From the NCBI RefSeq assembly GCF_016894345.1, contig NZ_CP069798.1:1013385-1077384 (forward strand): a stretch of DNA of 64,000 nt. The letters run 5' to 3'. This document shows positions 58,206 to 64,000 of the stretch, in pieces. Within the stretch, counting starts at the first letter, position 1, and the number at the start of each line of letters is the position of its first letter. The notes below the pieces were generated by a model. The model had not been told where the DNA came from. It saw only the letters and a program-made list of their open reading frames with translations, and ran no database searches. The position numbers and the translations under genes are program-made. The stretch comes from Paralysiella testudinis (GTDB lineage Bacteria > Pseudomonadota > Gammaproteobacteria > Burkholderiales > Neisseriaceae).

Positions 58206-58301
58206 CTATTGACTGAGCCACATCAGCAAAGCTAAAATAACCCTCAAGTCAAGTTTCAGCTTGACCCGAAACTTACCTGTGACAATGAGAAGTTTCATCA
58301 T
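58206..58301 (-). CDS. Putative type I toxin peptide, copy 1 (31 residues)
   Basis: The minus-strand frame encodes MMKLLIVTGKFRV then KLKLDLRVILALLMWLSQ, an amphipathic, hydrophobic C-terminus with basic residues before it, as in membrane-acting type I toxins. AAGGAG (58311-58316 on the minus strand) lies 9 bases from the first ATG. A perfect TATAAT is about 80 bases further upstream and a rho-independent terminator follows. The 14-nt CAAGCTGAAACTTG in the coding part is exactly complementary to the terminator hairpin's CAAGTTTCAGCTTG, allowing mRNA fold-back. Family not recognised. Confidence 0.72.
   Translation of the reverse strand: MMKLLIVTGKFRVKLKLDLRVILALLMWLSQ
58209..58238 (+). promoter_or_regulatory. 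Promoter of antisense RNA 1
   Basis: TTGACT (58209-58214), 18-bp spacer, TAAAAT (58233-58238): each hexamer one mismatch from consensus. Located within the 3' part of the peptide frame, firing opposite to it. Confidence 0.75.
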
Positions 58302-58362
58302 GTTAATCCACTCCTTCCGGGGTGGCATGATTCACAAAGCCCCATTGCCGTGGGGCTTTGTG
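58245..58362 (+). ncRNA. Putative antisense RNA antitoxin 1
   Basis: Predicted about 118-nt RNA starting about 7 bases after the -10 at 58238. It ends at the CACAAAGCCCC/GGGGCTTTGTG hairpin (58333-58362), with a second terminator-type hairpin at 58391-58420. It is complementary to the peptide mRNA from its middle codons through the start codon and Shine-Dalgarno to near the 5' end. Its hairpin stem covaries with copy 2 (C-G here, A-T there), supporting a real RNA structure. Confidence 0.65.
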
Positions 58363-58379
58363 TTACCAGCTCCGCGCGC

Positions 58380-58385
58380 ATTATA
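58380..58385 (-). promoter_or_regulatory. -10 element of peptide gene 1
   Basis: Perfect TATAAT on the minus strand (ATTATA on +). The -35 is weak (TTGGAC at 58402-58407, 16-bp spacing), so the toxin promoter is predicted weaker than the antisense promoter. Confidence 0.65.
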
Positions 58386-58420
58386 CCCACAACCCGCTTT
58401 TGTCCAAAGCGGGTTTTTTA

Positions 58421-58678
58421 TTGACAAGCCACCGCGAAACAGGCAGGATAACCGCATCACTTCACTAGCGGTTATCCGCACCCGTCAGCGCGGCTTTTTT
58501 GCGTCTGTTACAAGTATGGTTTGTATTGCGCCATGCTTTTTCAGGCTGCCATTGTTTCAATGGCGGGTCGAGAACGCCGAATACAATACCTTCGGGAAAT
58601 AAGCGTCGCCTACTAGTGAGGTGATTGAAGCCCGCCACCCATCAAGTGGCAATATCAATCAAACACTAGGAGTCAGTT
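58421..58678. other. Phage antirepressor-type leader (degraded)
   Basis: 258 bp with no long frame. It contains GCGCGGCTTTTTTGCGTCTG, GAACGCCGAATACAATACC and AGTGAGGTGATTGAAGCCCGCC before an AGGAG and ATG. The composition and layout resemble the long untranslated leaders upstream of phage antirepressor genes. A similar GCGGCTTTTTCACGTCCG recurs in the second leader at 58890. Confidence 0.4.
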
Positions 58679-58792
58679 ATGACTAAAAATATCATCCCTG
58701 TCTTTTCAGGCAGCCTTCCTGATTCTCAATCTGAAACTCGGAAAAGGCTGTTGATTCGGTGTTGTGGGCCAGCATCTACATTTCAATTTTGA
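58679..58792 (+). pseudogene. Truncated antirepressor-like N-terminus (37 codons)
   Basis: ATG 58679 with AGGAG 6 bases upstream encodes MTKNIIPVFSGSLPDSQSET, then RKRLLIRCC and a stop at 58792. The IIPVFSGSL start resembles N-termini of AntA/Bro-type phage antirepressors, but the rest of the domain is missing. An uptake sequence (TTCAGGCAGCCT) forms codons FSGSL. Probably a broken antirepressor left by recombination. Confidence 0.45.
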
Positions 58793-59078
58793 TTTCGTAG
58801 ATTGATATTGACAGTCTGCCTTCTTGGCGTTAGAGTTCATGTCAGGTGCTGAACACACCTCTCTAGGCGGACGCCGCTCCCGACAGTCAAAGCGGCTTTT
58901 TCACGTCCGTAGGTTTCTCGTTGCTCCGTGATACGGGACAATGGCGTCTATGGCCGGGTAGCGCGCAGCTATACAAGACCCGCAAGGGGAAATCTGCGGG
59001 CCGCCCTAGAGCGGTGTTCAAGTGCCCGGCCGCCTCTCTGAACAGGAGGCGAAATTGAACGATCTCTAGGAGGCCATC
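58793..59078 (+). promoter_or_regulatory. Structured leader of the Bro-N gene
   Basis: GC-rich, gene-free leader. Hairpins CCCGC/GCGGG (58979-59000) and CGCCTC/GAGGCG (59031-59051) lie before AGGAGG and the ATG. GCGGCTTTTTCACGTCCG (58890) echoes the earlier leader. Base composition differs from neighbouring T4SS genes, as expected of phage-derived DNA. Confidence 0.45.
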
Positions 59079-60011
59079 ATGGCTAGTCAAAATCTTCTCT
59101 CTGTGGGTGCCACTTCCGGCGACACCCCTCACCAGACCTTCAACTTCGACCACCTGCCAGTGCGCACCGTCAACCGCGATGGTGAAATCTGGTTTGTTGC
59201 GGCAGATGTATGTGCCGCTCTTGAACTCGCCAACCCTCGCCAAGTTGTCAGTCGTCTCGATGATGACGAAAAGGGTGTCCTTACTGTGGACACCCTTGGC
59301 GGCCCCCAAGAGGTGGTGATCGTCAGCGAGTCCGGCCTATACAGCCTGATTCTGACCAGCCGCAAGGAAGAGGCCAAACGCTTCAAGCGGTGGGTCACGC
59401 ATGACGTGCTGCCCGCCATCCGCACCACCGGCAAGTACGAGGCTAAGCCGGGCCGTGGCCGCCGTGCTGTGACGCAGCAGGCGCGGCAGGTGCCTTTGCT
59501 GCCGGCGCCGCGCAACATCCGCCGCCGCGATGATTTGTCGTTTACCCGGCGCAAGCCAAATGGCAATCTGATCAATTGGACGCCGCCCACCAATGAATAT
59601 GGTTTCTACGATTGGTATGAGGCCTACGGTATTGGCGAGGCTTGGCTGGAAGAAGTCGTGGAATTGAGCAAACACAACCATGAAGAAGCCTATTATGCGT
59701 TGAAAGAAGCAGCCCGCTTAATGTCCCACTATATCCGTGATGTAGGCAGTCAGGGTGCAGGCCATGTGGAAGGTTTTTTTGCCAGAATGGCGCGCTATAC
59801 CTTAGCGGGGATGATTAGCCACCCTAAGGGTGTTTCCTTCCCGTTTGTATTTGAATCCGCAAAAACCGCCACAGACAGTTTGGCTGTATACCTGCAACAG
59901 GCCGCACCGTTAGATCAGGAAGAGCTCAAATGGCAGGCATGGATGTTATCCGAACCGTGCAGGCAGCGTTGTTATGAGCAATCTTTGCATGAATTATTGT
60001 GCGGCCGCTGA
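59079..60011 (+). CDS. BRO-N domain protein (phage antirepressor family)
   Basis: 310 residues. Residues about 20-115 are a Bro-N domain: VRTVNRDGEIWFVAADVCAALELANPRQVVSRLDDDEKG, then ESGLYSLILTSRKEEAKRFKRWVTHDVLPAIR, the classic antirepressor signature with DNA-binding activity in viral BRO proteins. A basic linker follows (KPGRGRRAVTQQARQ). The helical C-terminal domain (about 165-310; FYDWYEAYGIGEAWLEEVVELSKH) is not recognised. Codon use in the first 370 bp differs from the rest, suggesting a chimera made by domain swapping. Flanked by the two long repeats. Confidence 0.85.
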   Translation: MASQNLLSVGATSGDTPHQTFNFDHLPVRTVNRDGEIWFVAADVCAALELANPRQVVSRLDDDEKGVLTVDTLGGPQEVVIVSESGLYSLILTSRKEEAKRFKRWVTHDVLPAIRTTGKYEAKPGRGRRAVTQQARQVPLLPAPRNIRRRDDLSFTRRKPNGNLINWTPPTNEYGFYDWYEAYGIGEAWLEEVVELSKHNHEEAYYALKEAARLMSHYIRDVGSQGAGHVEGFFARMARYTLAGMISHPKGVSFPFVFESAKTATDSLAVYLQQAAPLDQEELKWQAWMLSEPCRQRCYEQSLHELLCGR

Positions 60012-60018
60012 AACTGTT

Positions 60019-60048
60019 AAAAAAAACCGCCAAGCTGAAACTTGGCGG
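60019..60048 (-). terminator. Terminator of peptide gene 2
   Basis: Minus strand: CCGCCAAG, loop TTTCAG, CTTGGCGG, then a run of eight T. Identical stem to copy 1. Confidence 0.9.
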
Positions 60049-60078
60049 AAACGGATGTTTTTTGGTTTTGGCAAGTGT

Positions 60079-60171
60079 CTATTGACTGAGCCACATCAGC
60101 AAAGCTAAAATGACCCTCAAATCAAGTTTCAGCTTGATTGTGAACTTACCGAGGCGAACGGTTAGTTTCAT
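60079..60171 (-). CDS. Putative type I toxin peptide, copy 2 (30 residues)
   Basis: Minus-strand frame MKLTVRLGKFTI then KLKLDLRVILALLMWLSQ. The last 18 residues are identical to copy 1; in that half the two DNA differences (GAC/GAT, GTT/GTC) are both synonymous, which points to selection on the peptide. Shine-Dalgarno AAGGAG (60183-60188) lies 11 bases before the ATG. The same 14-nt complementarity to the terminator hairpin (60031-60044 versus 60123-60136) is preserved. Predicted to insert in the inner membrane. Confidence 0.75.
   Translation of the reverse strand: MKLTVRLGKFTIKLKLDLRVILALLMWLSQ
60082..60111 (+). promoter_or_regulatory. Promoter of antisense RNA 2
   Basis: TTGACT (60082-60087), 18-bp spacer, TAAAAT (60106-60111), identical to copy 1. 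Confidence 0.75.
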
Positions 60172-60236
60172 CGTCGAAACCACTCCTTCCCAGGGTGGCA
60201 TGACTACAAAAAGCCCCGCTCCAACGGGGCTTTTTG
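60118..60236 (+). ncRNA. Putative antisense RNA antitoxin 2
   Basis: Predicted about 119-nt RNA ending at a clear rho-independent terminator: CAAAAAGCCCCG (60207-60218), 6-nt loop, CGGGGCTTTTTG (60225-60236). It covers the peptide's start codon and Shine-Dalgarno in antisense. The two antisense RNAs differ in the region opposite the peptide N-termini, so each may act mainly on its own partner. Confidence 0.68.
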
Positions 60237-60253
60237 CTACCAGCCCCGCGCGC

Positions 60254-60259
60254 ATTATA
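60254..60259 (-). promoter_or_regulatory. -10 element of peptide gene 2
   Basis: Perfect TATAAT on the minus strand within GCGCATTATACCCAC; same context as copy 1. Confidence 0.65.
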
Positions 60260-60340
60260 CCCACAACCCGCTTTTGACCAAAGCGGGTTTTTCTTTTGCC
60301 CGTCGTTTCCCTTACCCCCTTCATATAGGAAAAAAACACC

Positions 60341-60466
60341 ATGAATAAACTACTTGTGCTGCTGGGTGCGGCACTGGTGCTGGCTGCTTGCGCCACCAAG
60401 GCACCCAATCCCTACGGCACTCCGTTTCCAATTAACCCGACAACCTCAGCAGGAGCCGGCAAATGA
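60341..60466 (+). CDS. virB7: VirB7-like lipoprotein
   Basis: 41-residue lipoprotein: signal MNKLLVLLGAALVLAAC with lipobox LAAC (Cys17), then a Pro/Thr/Gly-rich mature part (ATKAPNPYGTPFPINPTTSA). Size, lipobox and position directly before virB8 match VirB7, which stabilises VirB9 in the outer-membrane core. AGGAAAAAA precedes the ATG; the stop overlaps virB8 (ATGA). Confidence 0.88.
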   Translation: MNKLLVLLGAALVLAACATKAPNPYGTPFPINPTTSAGAGK

Positions 60467-61173
60467 GCCAACAACCTCCCAAGCCCGCTAATGCGGCCAA
60501 CAACAAAAAGGCATTGGCGTTTATTCAGGCAGCCAAGCAATTTGAGCAATCCGAGATTGATTCGGTACGACGCAACAATAAAATCGCCTGGCGCATTACC
60601 GCAGTCTGCTTGGTCTTGTCCGGCATGGCCATCGGTGCCGTGGCGGCACTGACCCCGCTTAAAACCACCGAGCCGTTTATGGTACGGGTGGACAACAATA
60701 CCGGTGCCACTGATATTGTGACCACACTGAAGCAGTCTGAAAAATCCTACGGTGAGGTAATCGACAAATACTGGCTGGCTCAATATATCCGCTATCGCGA
60801 AGGCTATGACTGGCAAACCATTCAAGGCAGCTACGATGCCACCATGCTGCTGAGTGCGCCGCCCATCCAAGCCGAGTTTGCCCGGCTTTACAAAGACAAT
60901 CCGCAAGCCCCGCATAAAATCCTGAAAGACCAATTCAAGGTGGTGGCCAAAGTGAAGGCCATCAGCTTTGTCGGCAATATGGTGCAGGTGCGTTTTGACA
61001 AGCAGATGATACCGGTGGCGGGGGATTTGAATAAAACCTTTCCGGCACAGCCGCTGATTGCCACCATGGCCTTTGAATACAGCAACCGGCCGCAAAACGA
61101 AAAAGACCGGCTGGTCAATCCGCTGGGCTTCCAAGTGGTGAGCTACCGTGTTGACCCGGAAACGGCACCATAA
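60463..61173 (+). CDS. virB8: VirB8 inner-membrane assembly factor
   Basis: 236 residues. A cytosolic N-tail and one membrane helix (AWRITAVCLVLSGMAIGAVAALTPL, about 42-66) lead into a periplasmic NTF2-like VirB8 domain. That domain has TTEPFMVRVDNNTGATDIV, LAQYIRYREGYDW and VNPLGFQVVSYRVDPE. Bridges the inner-membrane complex and the core. Overlaps virB7 by 4 bp. Confidence 0.93.
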   Translation: MSQQPPKPANAANNKKALAFIQAAKQFEQSEIDSVRRNNKIAWRITAVCLVLSGMAIGAVAALTPLKTTEPFMVRVDNNTGATDIVTTLKQSEKSYGEVIDKYWLAQYIRYREGYDWQTIQGSYDATMLLSAPPIQAEFARLYKDNPQAPHKILKDQFKVVAKVKAISFVGNMVQVRFDKQMIPVAGDLNKTFPAQPLIATMAFEYSNRPQNEKDRLVNPLGFQVVSYRVDPETAP

Positions 61174-61187
61174 AGGAAATGAATCGC

Positions 61188-62000
61188 ATGAAAATCCAAC
61201 AATTGAGTATGGCGGCCATTTTGGCCGCCTTTGTTTTGCCGGTGTTTGCCGAAGCCGTCCCTAAAGGTTCGGCACGTGACAGCCGTATCCAAACCGCCGA
61301 ATACCATCCCGATCAGGTGTACCGCATCCGTTCGCAAATCGGCCGCGCAGTAATGGTGCAGCTGGAAGCCGACGAACGCTTGAGCGGTGACGCCGCCGCC
61401 TTAGGCATGGGTGATGCCGATGCTTGGAAAGTGGCGGTGCGGGGCAACAACATCATTTTCAAGCCGCAAGCGGCCAGCCCGCAAACCAATATGCTGCTCA
61501 GCACCAATAAACGCAGCTATGCCTTTTCATTGACGATGGGAGCGGGCAAAGCCAATCAGGCTGCCACCTATATTTTACGCTTTACCTACCCCGACAGCAT
61601 CAGCCGCCAGCAAGCCCAAGCCGCTGAAAAACAGGCGCAGGCCATGTCGGTGTTGCAGCAGGCAGGCAGCGGGGCGGATGGGCGCAATACCGATTATTGG
61701 GCTTACGGTCACCGAGCATTGGCACCCACGGCGGCATGGGATAACGGGCGTTTTACTTATTTGCAGTTCAATAACGGTAAAGATTTGCCAGTGGTGTACA
61801 AAATCATGCCCGATGGCACCGAAACCCTGCTGAACTCGCATCTGGAAGGCGATACCGTGGTGATTCATGAAACCGCCAAAAAATTCGTCTTGCGCTTGGG
61901 CAAATCGGTATTGGCGATTGAAAACCGCGGTTACGACAACGTGGGTCAGTTCAACCGTACCGGCACCGATGACAACCGCGCCGTGCGCATTACCAAATAA
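61188..62000 (+). CDS. virB9: VirB9 outer-membrane core component
   Basis: 270-residue secreted protein from ATG 61188, chosen because AGGAA lies 9 bases upstream, whereas ATG 61179 directly abuts it. Signal peptide ends LPVFAEA. The N-domain holds PKGSARDSRIQTAEYHPDQVYRI. The C-terminal VirB9/CagX domain holds NTDYWAYGHRALAPTAAWDNGRFTYLQF, then LPVVYKIMPDGTETLLN and VIHETAKKFVLRLGKSVLAIENRGYD. Forms the outer ring with VirB7 and VirB10. Confidence 0.93.
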   Translation: MKIQQLSMAAILAAFVLPVFAEAVPKGSARDSRIQTAEYHPDQVYRIRSQIGRAVMVQLEADERLSGDAAALGMGDADAWKVAVRGNNIIFKPQAASPQTNMLLSTNKRSYAFSLTMGAGKANQAATYILRFTYPDSISRQQAQAAEKQAQAMSVLQQAGSGADGRNTDYWAYGHRALAPTAAWDNGRFTYLQFNNGKDLPVVYKIMPDGTETLLNSHLEGDTVVIHETAKKFVLRLGKSVLAIENRGYDNVGQFNRTGTDDNRAVRITK

Positions 62001-62011
62001 AGGAGCGAAAC

Positions 62012-63277
62012 ATGGGATTGTTCGCAAAATGGAAGCAAAAACGCCAGCCGGCTGAAACCGCTGCCGGCGACTTCAGGCAGCCTGAACACACATCAATGGC
62101 CGATATCGTGCAAGACGATGATGTTGAAGCAGGCCTGCCCTTAAATGAAGTGTCCGGCAAAAAAGACAATGTGGGCAAAGTGGCCTTGTTGGGCGTGGCA
62201 CTGGTGGCCATCGGCCTGATTGTGGTTGGGCTGATTTACTGGACTTCGGGTGACGACAATGCCGCTGCCGCGCCCAACCCCGAATTGGATTTGGGGGTTA
62301 AAAACAACCAGCCGATGAATTTTGATGCTGATAAGGAAAAATTGGCCTTGGTGGCTGAAACCGAAGCCGAACCCGCTTCGGATGTCGCTTCCTCCGATGA
62401 AAATGTATTACCCGCAGTGGATACCGCTGCTGCCCCGGCGGCAGCTTCGGCGGCAAATAATCCCGCCGACGACATCCGCAACCGCCGCTTGGGTGGTGAT
62501 GTGCTGGTTTCGCTGGATCAGAATAGATTGGGTGGTGGTTCGGCGGGCGGGAATGAGACGGTAACGGTTTCTGGTACCGAAACTTCAACAGGCTTGTTTG
62601 GCGGTGGTAACCGCAGTGAGGGCACCTCATTCGGCAGCCGCTTACAGCCTACGGTGACCGCCGGTGTGGCAGCAGAACGCCGGGGAGATACCACTTTCCT
62701 ACTGGCCAAAGGCACCAACATCCAGTGTGCATTAGAAACCCGCATCATCACCACCCAGCCCGGTTTCACCCGCTGCCAGACGGTACAGGATATTTATTCG
62801 GCGGATGGCAAAGTATTGCTGTTGGAACGCGGCAGCAAAATCATCGGTGAACAAACCGCCGCCTTGGTACAAGGCCAGGCGCGGGTGTTTGCGTTGTGGA
62901 ATGAAGTGGAAACCCCGGTTGGCGTCAAAGTGTCGTTGGCCAGCCCCGGTTCCGGTGCTTTGGGTGAAGGCGGGCATGCCGCAAAGGTCAATTATCATTT
63001 CTGGCAGCGCTTTGGTGGTGCCATCATGATTAGCTTGATTAGTGACTTGAGCGACAACCTCAGTAACCGACAAAAAAGCACCAACGGCAACAACAACACC
63101 ATCACCTATGAAAACTCCAGCGAAGCTGCACAACAAATGGCTACCGAAGCCTTGCGCAACAGCATCAATATCCCGCCCACCGGCACCGTGAATCAGGGCA
63201 GCCTGATCAACATCATGGTGGCGCGTGATGTCGATTTCCGTTCGGTGTACGAAGTGGTGCGCGTGCCTTTGTATTGA
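62012..63277 (+). CDS. virB10: VirB10 core scaffold protein
   Basis: 421 residues spanning both membranes: cytosolic N-tail (with an in-frame uptake sequence at about 62,071, encoding DFRQPE), membrane helix VALLGVALVAIGLIVVGLIYW (about 57-77) and an Ala/Pro/Asp-rich periplasmic linker. The C-terminal TrbI/VirB10 beta-barrel domain follows (LLAKGTNIQCALETRIITTQPGFTRC, LLLERGSKIIGE, RVFALWNEVETPVGVKV, INIMVARDVDF). GGAGCG precedes the ATG. Confidence 0.93.
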   Translation: MGLFAKWKQKRQPAETAAGDFRQPEHTSMADIVQDDDVEAGLPLNEVSGKKDNVGKVALLGVALVAIGLIVVGLIYWTSGDDNAAAAPNPELDLGVKNNQPMNFDADKEKLALVAETEAEPASDVASSDENVLPAVDTAAAPAAASAANNPADDIRNRRLGGDVLVSLDQNRLGGGSAGGNETVTVSGTETSTGLFGGGNRSEGTSFGSRLQPTVTAGVAAERRGDTTFLLAKGTNIQCALETRIITTQPGFTRCQTVQDIYSADGKVLLLERGSKIIGEQTAALVQGQARVFALWNEVETPVGVKVSLASPGSGALGEGGHAAKVNYHFWQRFGGAIMISLISDLSDNLSNRQKSTNGNNNTITYENSSEAAQQMATEALRNSINIPPTGTVNQGSLINIMVARDVDFRSVYEVVRVPLY

Positions 63278-63304
63278 TGCCGTATCTTTGTTTTTAACCT
63301 AGCT

Positions 63305-63325
63305 AGGCCTGCCGTGTGCAGGCCT
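63305..63325 (+). terminator. Hairpin between virB10 and virB11
   Basis: AGGCCTGC/GCAGGCCT with a 5-nt loop followed by ATTTGCTTTTT. A possible partial terminator 27 bp after virB10. Confidence 0.55.
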
Positions 63326-63349
63326 ATTTGCTTTTTACCGGATAGAACC

Positions 63350-64000
63350 ATGTATGACGCCGCAAACAATTTCACCGCCGGTATCCGCCAAGATGCCTCC
63401 GCCCGCAATATGCTTGACCAGCTGGGTATCAGCGATTACCTCAATCGTGACGGTGTTACCGAAGTCTTGATTAACCGCCCGGGTGAAGTATTCTTGGAAA
63501 CGGCCAAAGGATTTGAACGCTTTGAAGATACGCGCCTGCATTTACGTGCATTGGAGCAGCTGGCCAATACCTTGGCCATTCTCAATAAAAAGCACATTTC
63601 TTTTGAAAACCCCATCCATTCGGTCACCTTGCCCGACGGCGAGCGCGGCCACATCATGCTGCCGCCTTCGTGTGAAGACAAAACCGTGGTGTATGCCTTC
63701 CGTAAACCCTCACGCAGCCGTTTCACCTTGGCGGATTACATCAACACCGACCGGTTAACCTCATTCAAAGACGTATCACCGCACAGCAGCGTGGCCATGC
63801 CGACCGACAGCATTGATGTGGGCGGCCGGATTGACGGACGCCATTTCCGCGATGTTTGCGACCGCATGCAACTGCCGTCGGATGTGCCGCTGGCAGATTG
63901 GCAGTATGAATTGCTCACCCACAAAGCCAATCGCGATATGGACGCCTTTTGGCGCTTGGCCGTCAACCGCAAACTCAATATCTGCATGGTGGGTGGCACC
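63350..64000 (+). CDS. virB11: VirB11 ATPase, N-terminal part (cut by window end)
   Basis: Open from ATG 63350 to the last base, 217 codons. The VirB11 N-domain is clear: LDQLGISDYLNRDGVTEVLINRPGEVFLET, LEQLANTLAILNKKHISFENPIHSVTLPDGERGHIMLPPS, VVYAFRKPSRSRFTLADY. The window ends in LNICMVGGT, directly where the Walker A P-loop (GSGKT) is expected. Hexameric traffic ATPase of the T4SS. Confidence 0.9.
   Translation, partial: MYDAANNFTAGIRQDASARNMLDQLGISDYLNRDGVTEVLINRPGEVFLETAKGFERFEDTRLHLRALEQLANTLAILNKKHISFENPIHSVTLPDGERGHIMLPPSCEDKTVVYAFRKPSRSRFTLADYINTDRLTSFKDVSPHSSVAMPTDSIDVGGRIDGRHFRDVCDRMQLPSDVPLADWQYELLTHKANRDMDAFWRLAVNRKLNICMVGGT

Larger units (their letters stand above)
58147..58420. 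repeat. Long direct repeat, copy 1 (type I TA locus 1)
   Basis: From AAAAAACCGCCAAG to the CAAAGCGGGTTTTTT hairpin; the same arrangement recurs at 60016-60296. Substitutions cluster in the 5' half of the peptide frame and in hairpin loops. Promoters, Shine-Dalgarno, peptide C-terminus and terminators are kept. The two copies flank the antirepressor cassette. Confidence 0.9.
60016..60296. repeat. Long direct repeat, copy 2 (type I TA locus 2)
   Basis: Runs from GTTAAAAAAAACCGCC to the CAAAGCGGGTTTTTC hairpin, same order of elements as 58147-58420. Ends 45 bp before virB7. Confidence 0.9.
49227..64000. mobile_element. Integrated conjugative element (left part) with VirB-type T4SS
   Basis: From the tRNA-Phe fragment to the window end: ssb, an unknown gene, virB1-virB11, Fic-like and antirepressor genes, and duplicated small-peptide loci. 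Relaxase, VirD4 coupling protein, integrase and the other junction are not in view and are expected to the right. Several uptake sequences lie inside the element (about 55,500; 58,707; 62,071), so it has long been resident in DNA-uptake-competent Neisseriaceae. An integrated plasmid or a domesticated T4SS island are alternatives. Confidence 0.75.

Noticed and set aside
60079-60408. 109-codon minus-strand reading of the copy 2 region
   Set aside because: Only the last 30 codons are conserved with copy 1 and preceded by a Shine-Dalgarno; the upstream part crosses the promoter and hairpins.

Overview
The window is Neisseriaceae chromosome. The 12-mer AGGCTGCCTGAA or its complement recurs throughout, mostly between genes and often as inverted pairs forming terminators. 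This is the DNA-uptake-sequence dialect known from Simonsiella-type Neisseriaceae (AG-simDUS), with a few AGGCTACCTGAA variants. Gene content (PorB-like porin, LptD/SurA/PdxA, complete Mla system, AmgK, bioB) fits a diderm betaproteobacterium of this family. The species cannot be fixed from the sequence; Simonsiella, Alysiella, Conchiformibius and Uruburuella relatives are candidates.

Bases 1-23,000 are core metabolism and envelope: end of an AI-2E-type transporter, fructose-bisphosphate aldolase, aldo/keto reductase, porin, biotin synthase, DUF1003 protein, dtd, a ThiF/MoeB-type enzyme, ferredoxin-NADP reductase, LysO-like exporter, DeoR regulator, amgK opposite lptD-surA-pdxA, then mlaFEDCBA, and small thioesterase and thioredoxin-like genes. 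Bases 23,268-33,343 hold a LivJ-like lipoprotein and a probable lysine/pipecolate catabolic cluster: Ldh2-family reductase, ThDP enzyme, ALDH7-type dehydrogenase, NhaC transporter, AmaA-like FAD oxidase, LysR regulator. Bases 33,494-43,264 are housekeeping (pabBC fusion, amiC, tsaE, murI, purN, rsmB, grxD, upp). Bases 43,556-48,907 carry two Roadblock/LC7 paralogues with a PAS protein and a PhnD-like binding protein, then a two-component system whose regulator gene has an apparent frameshift, and an Asr-like small periplasmic protein. Six copies of a Correia-like miniature element (about 64-202 bp) lie between genes in bases 11,092-42,591.

At 49,227 the sequence changes. A 47-bp 3' fragment of a tRNA-Phe gene (minus strand) marks the left attachment junction of an integrated conjugative element that runs past the right edge. 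It carries ssb and a VirB-type type IV secretion operon in order virB1-2-3-4-5-6-7-8-9-10-11, with a Fic-like gene and a phage-antirepressor cassette inserted between virB6 and virB7.

The most striking feature is two near-identical direct repeats of about 275 bp flanking the antirepressor cassette. Each encodes, on the strand opposite to the T4SS genes, a 30-31 residue hydrophobic peptide with its own Shine-Dalgarno, a perfect TATAAT and a terminator. On the other strand each has a strong promoter and terminator for an antisense RNA covering the peptide's translation start. This is the layout of a type I toxin-antitoxin system, apparently of an undescribed family, and may serve to maintain the element.
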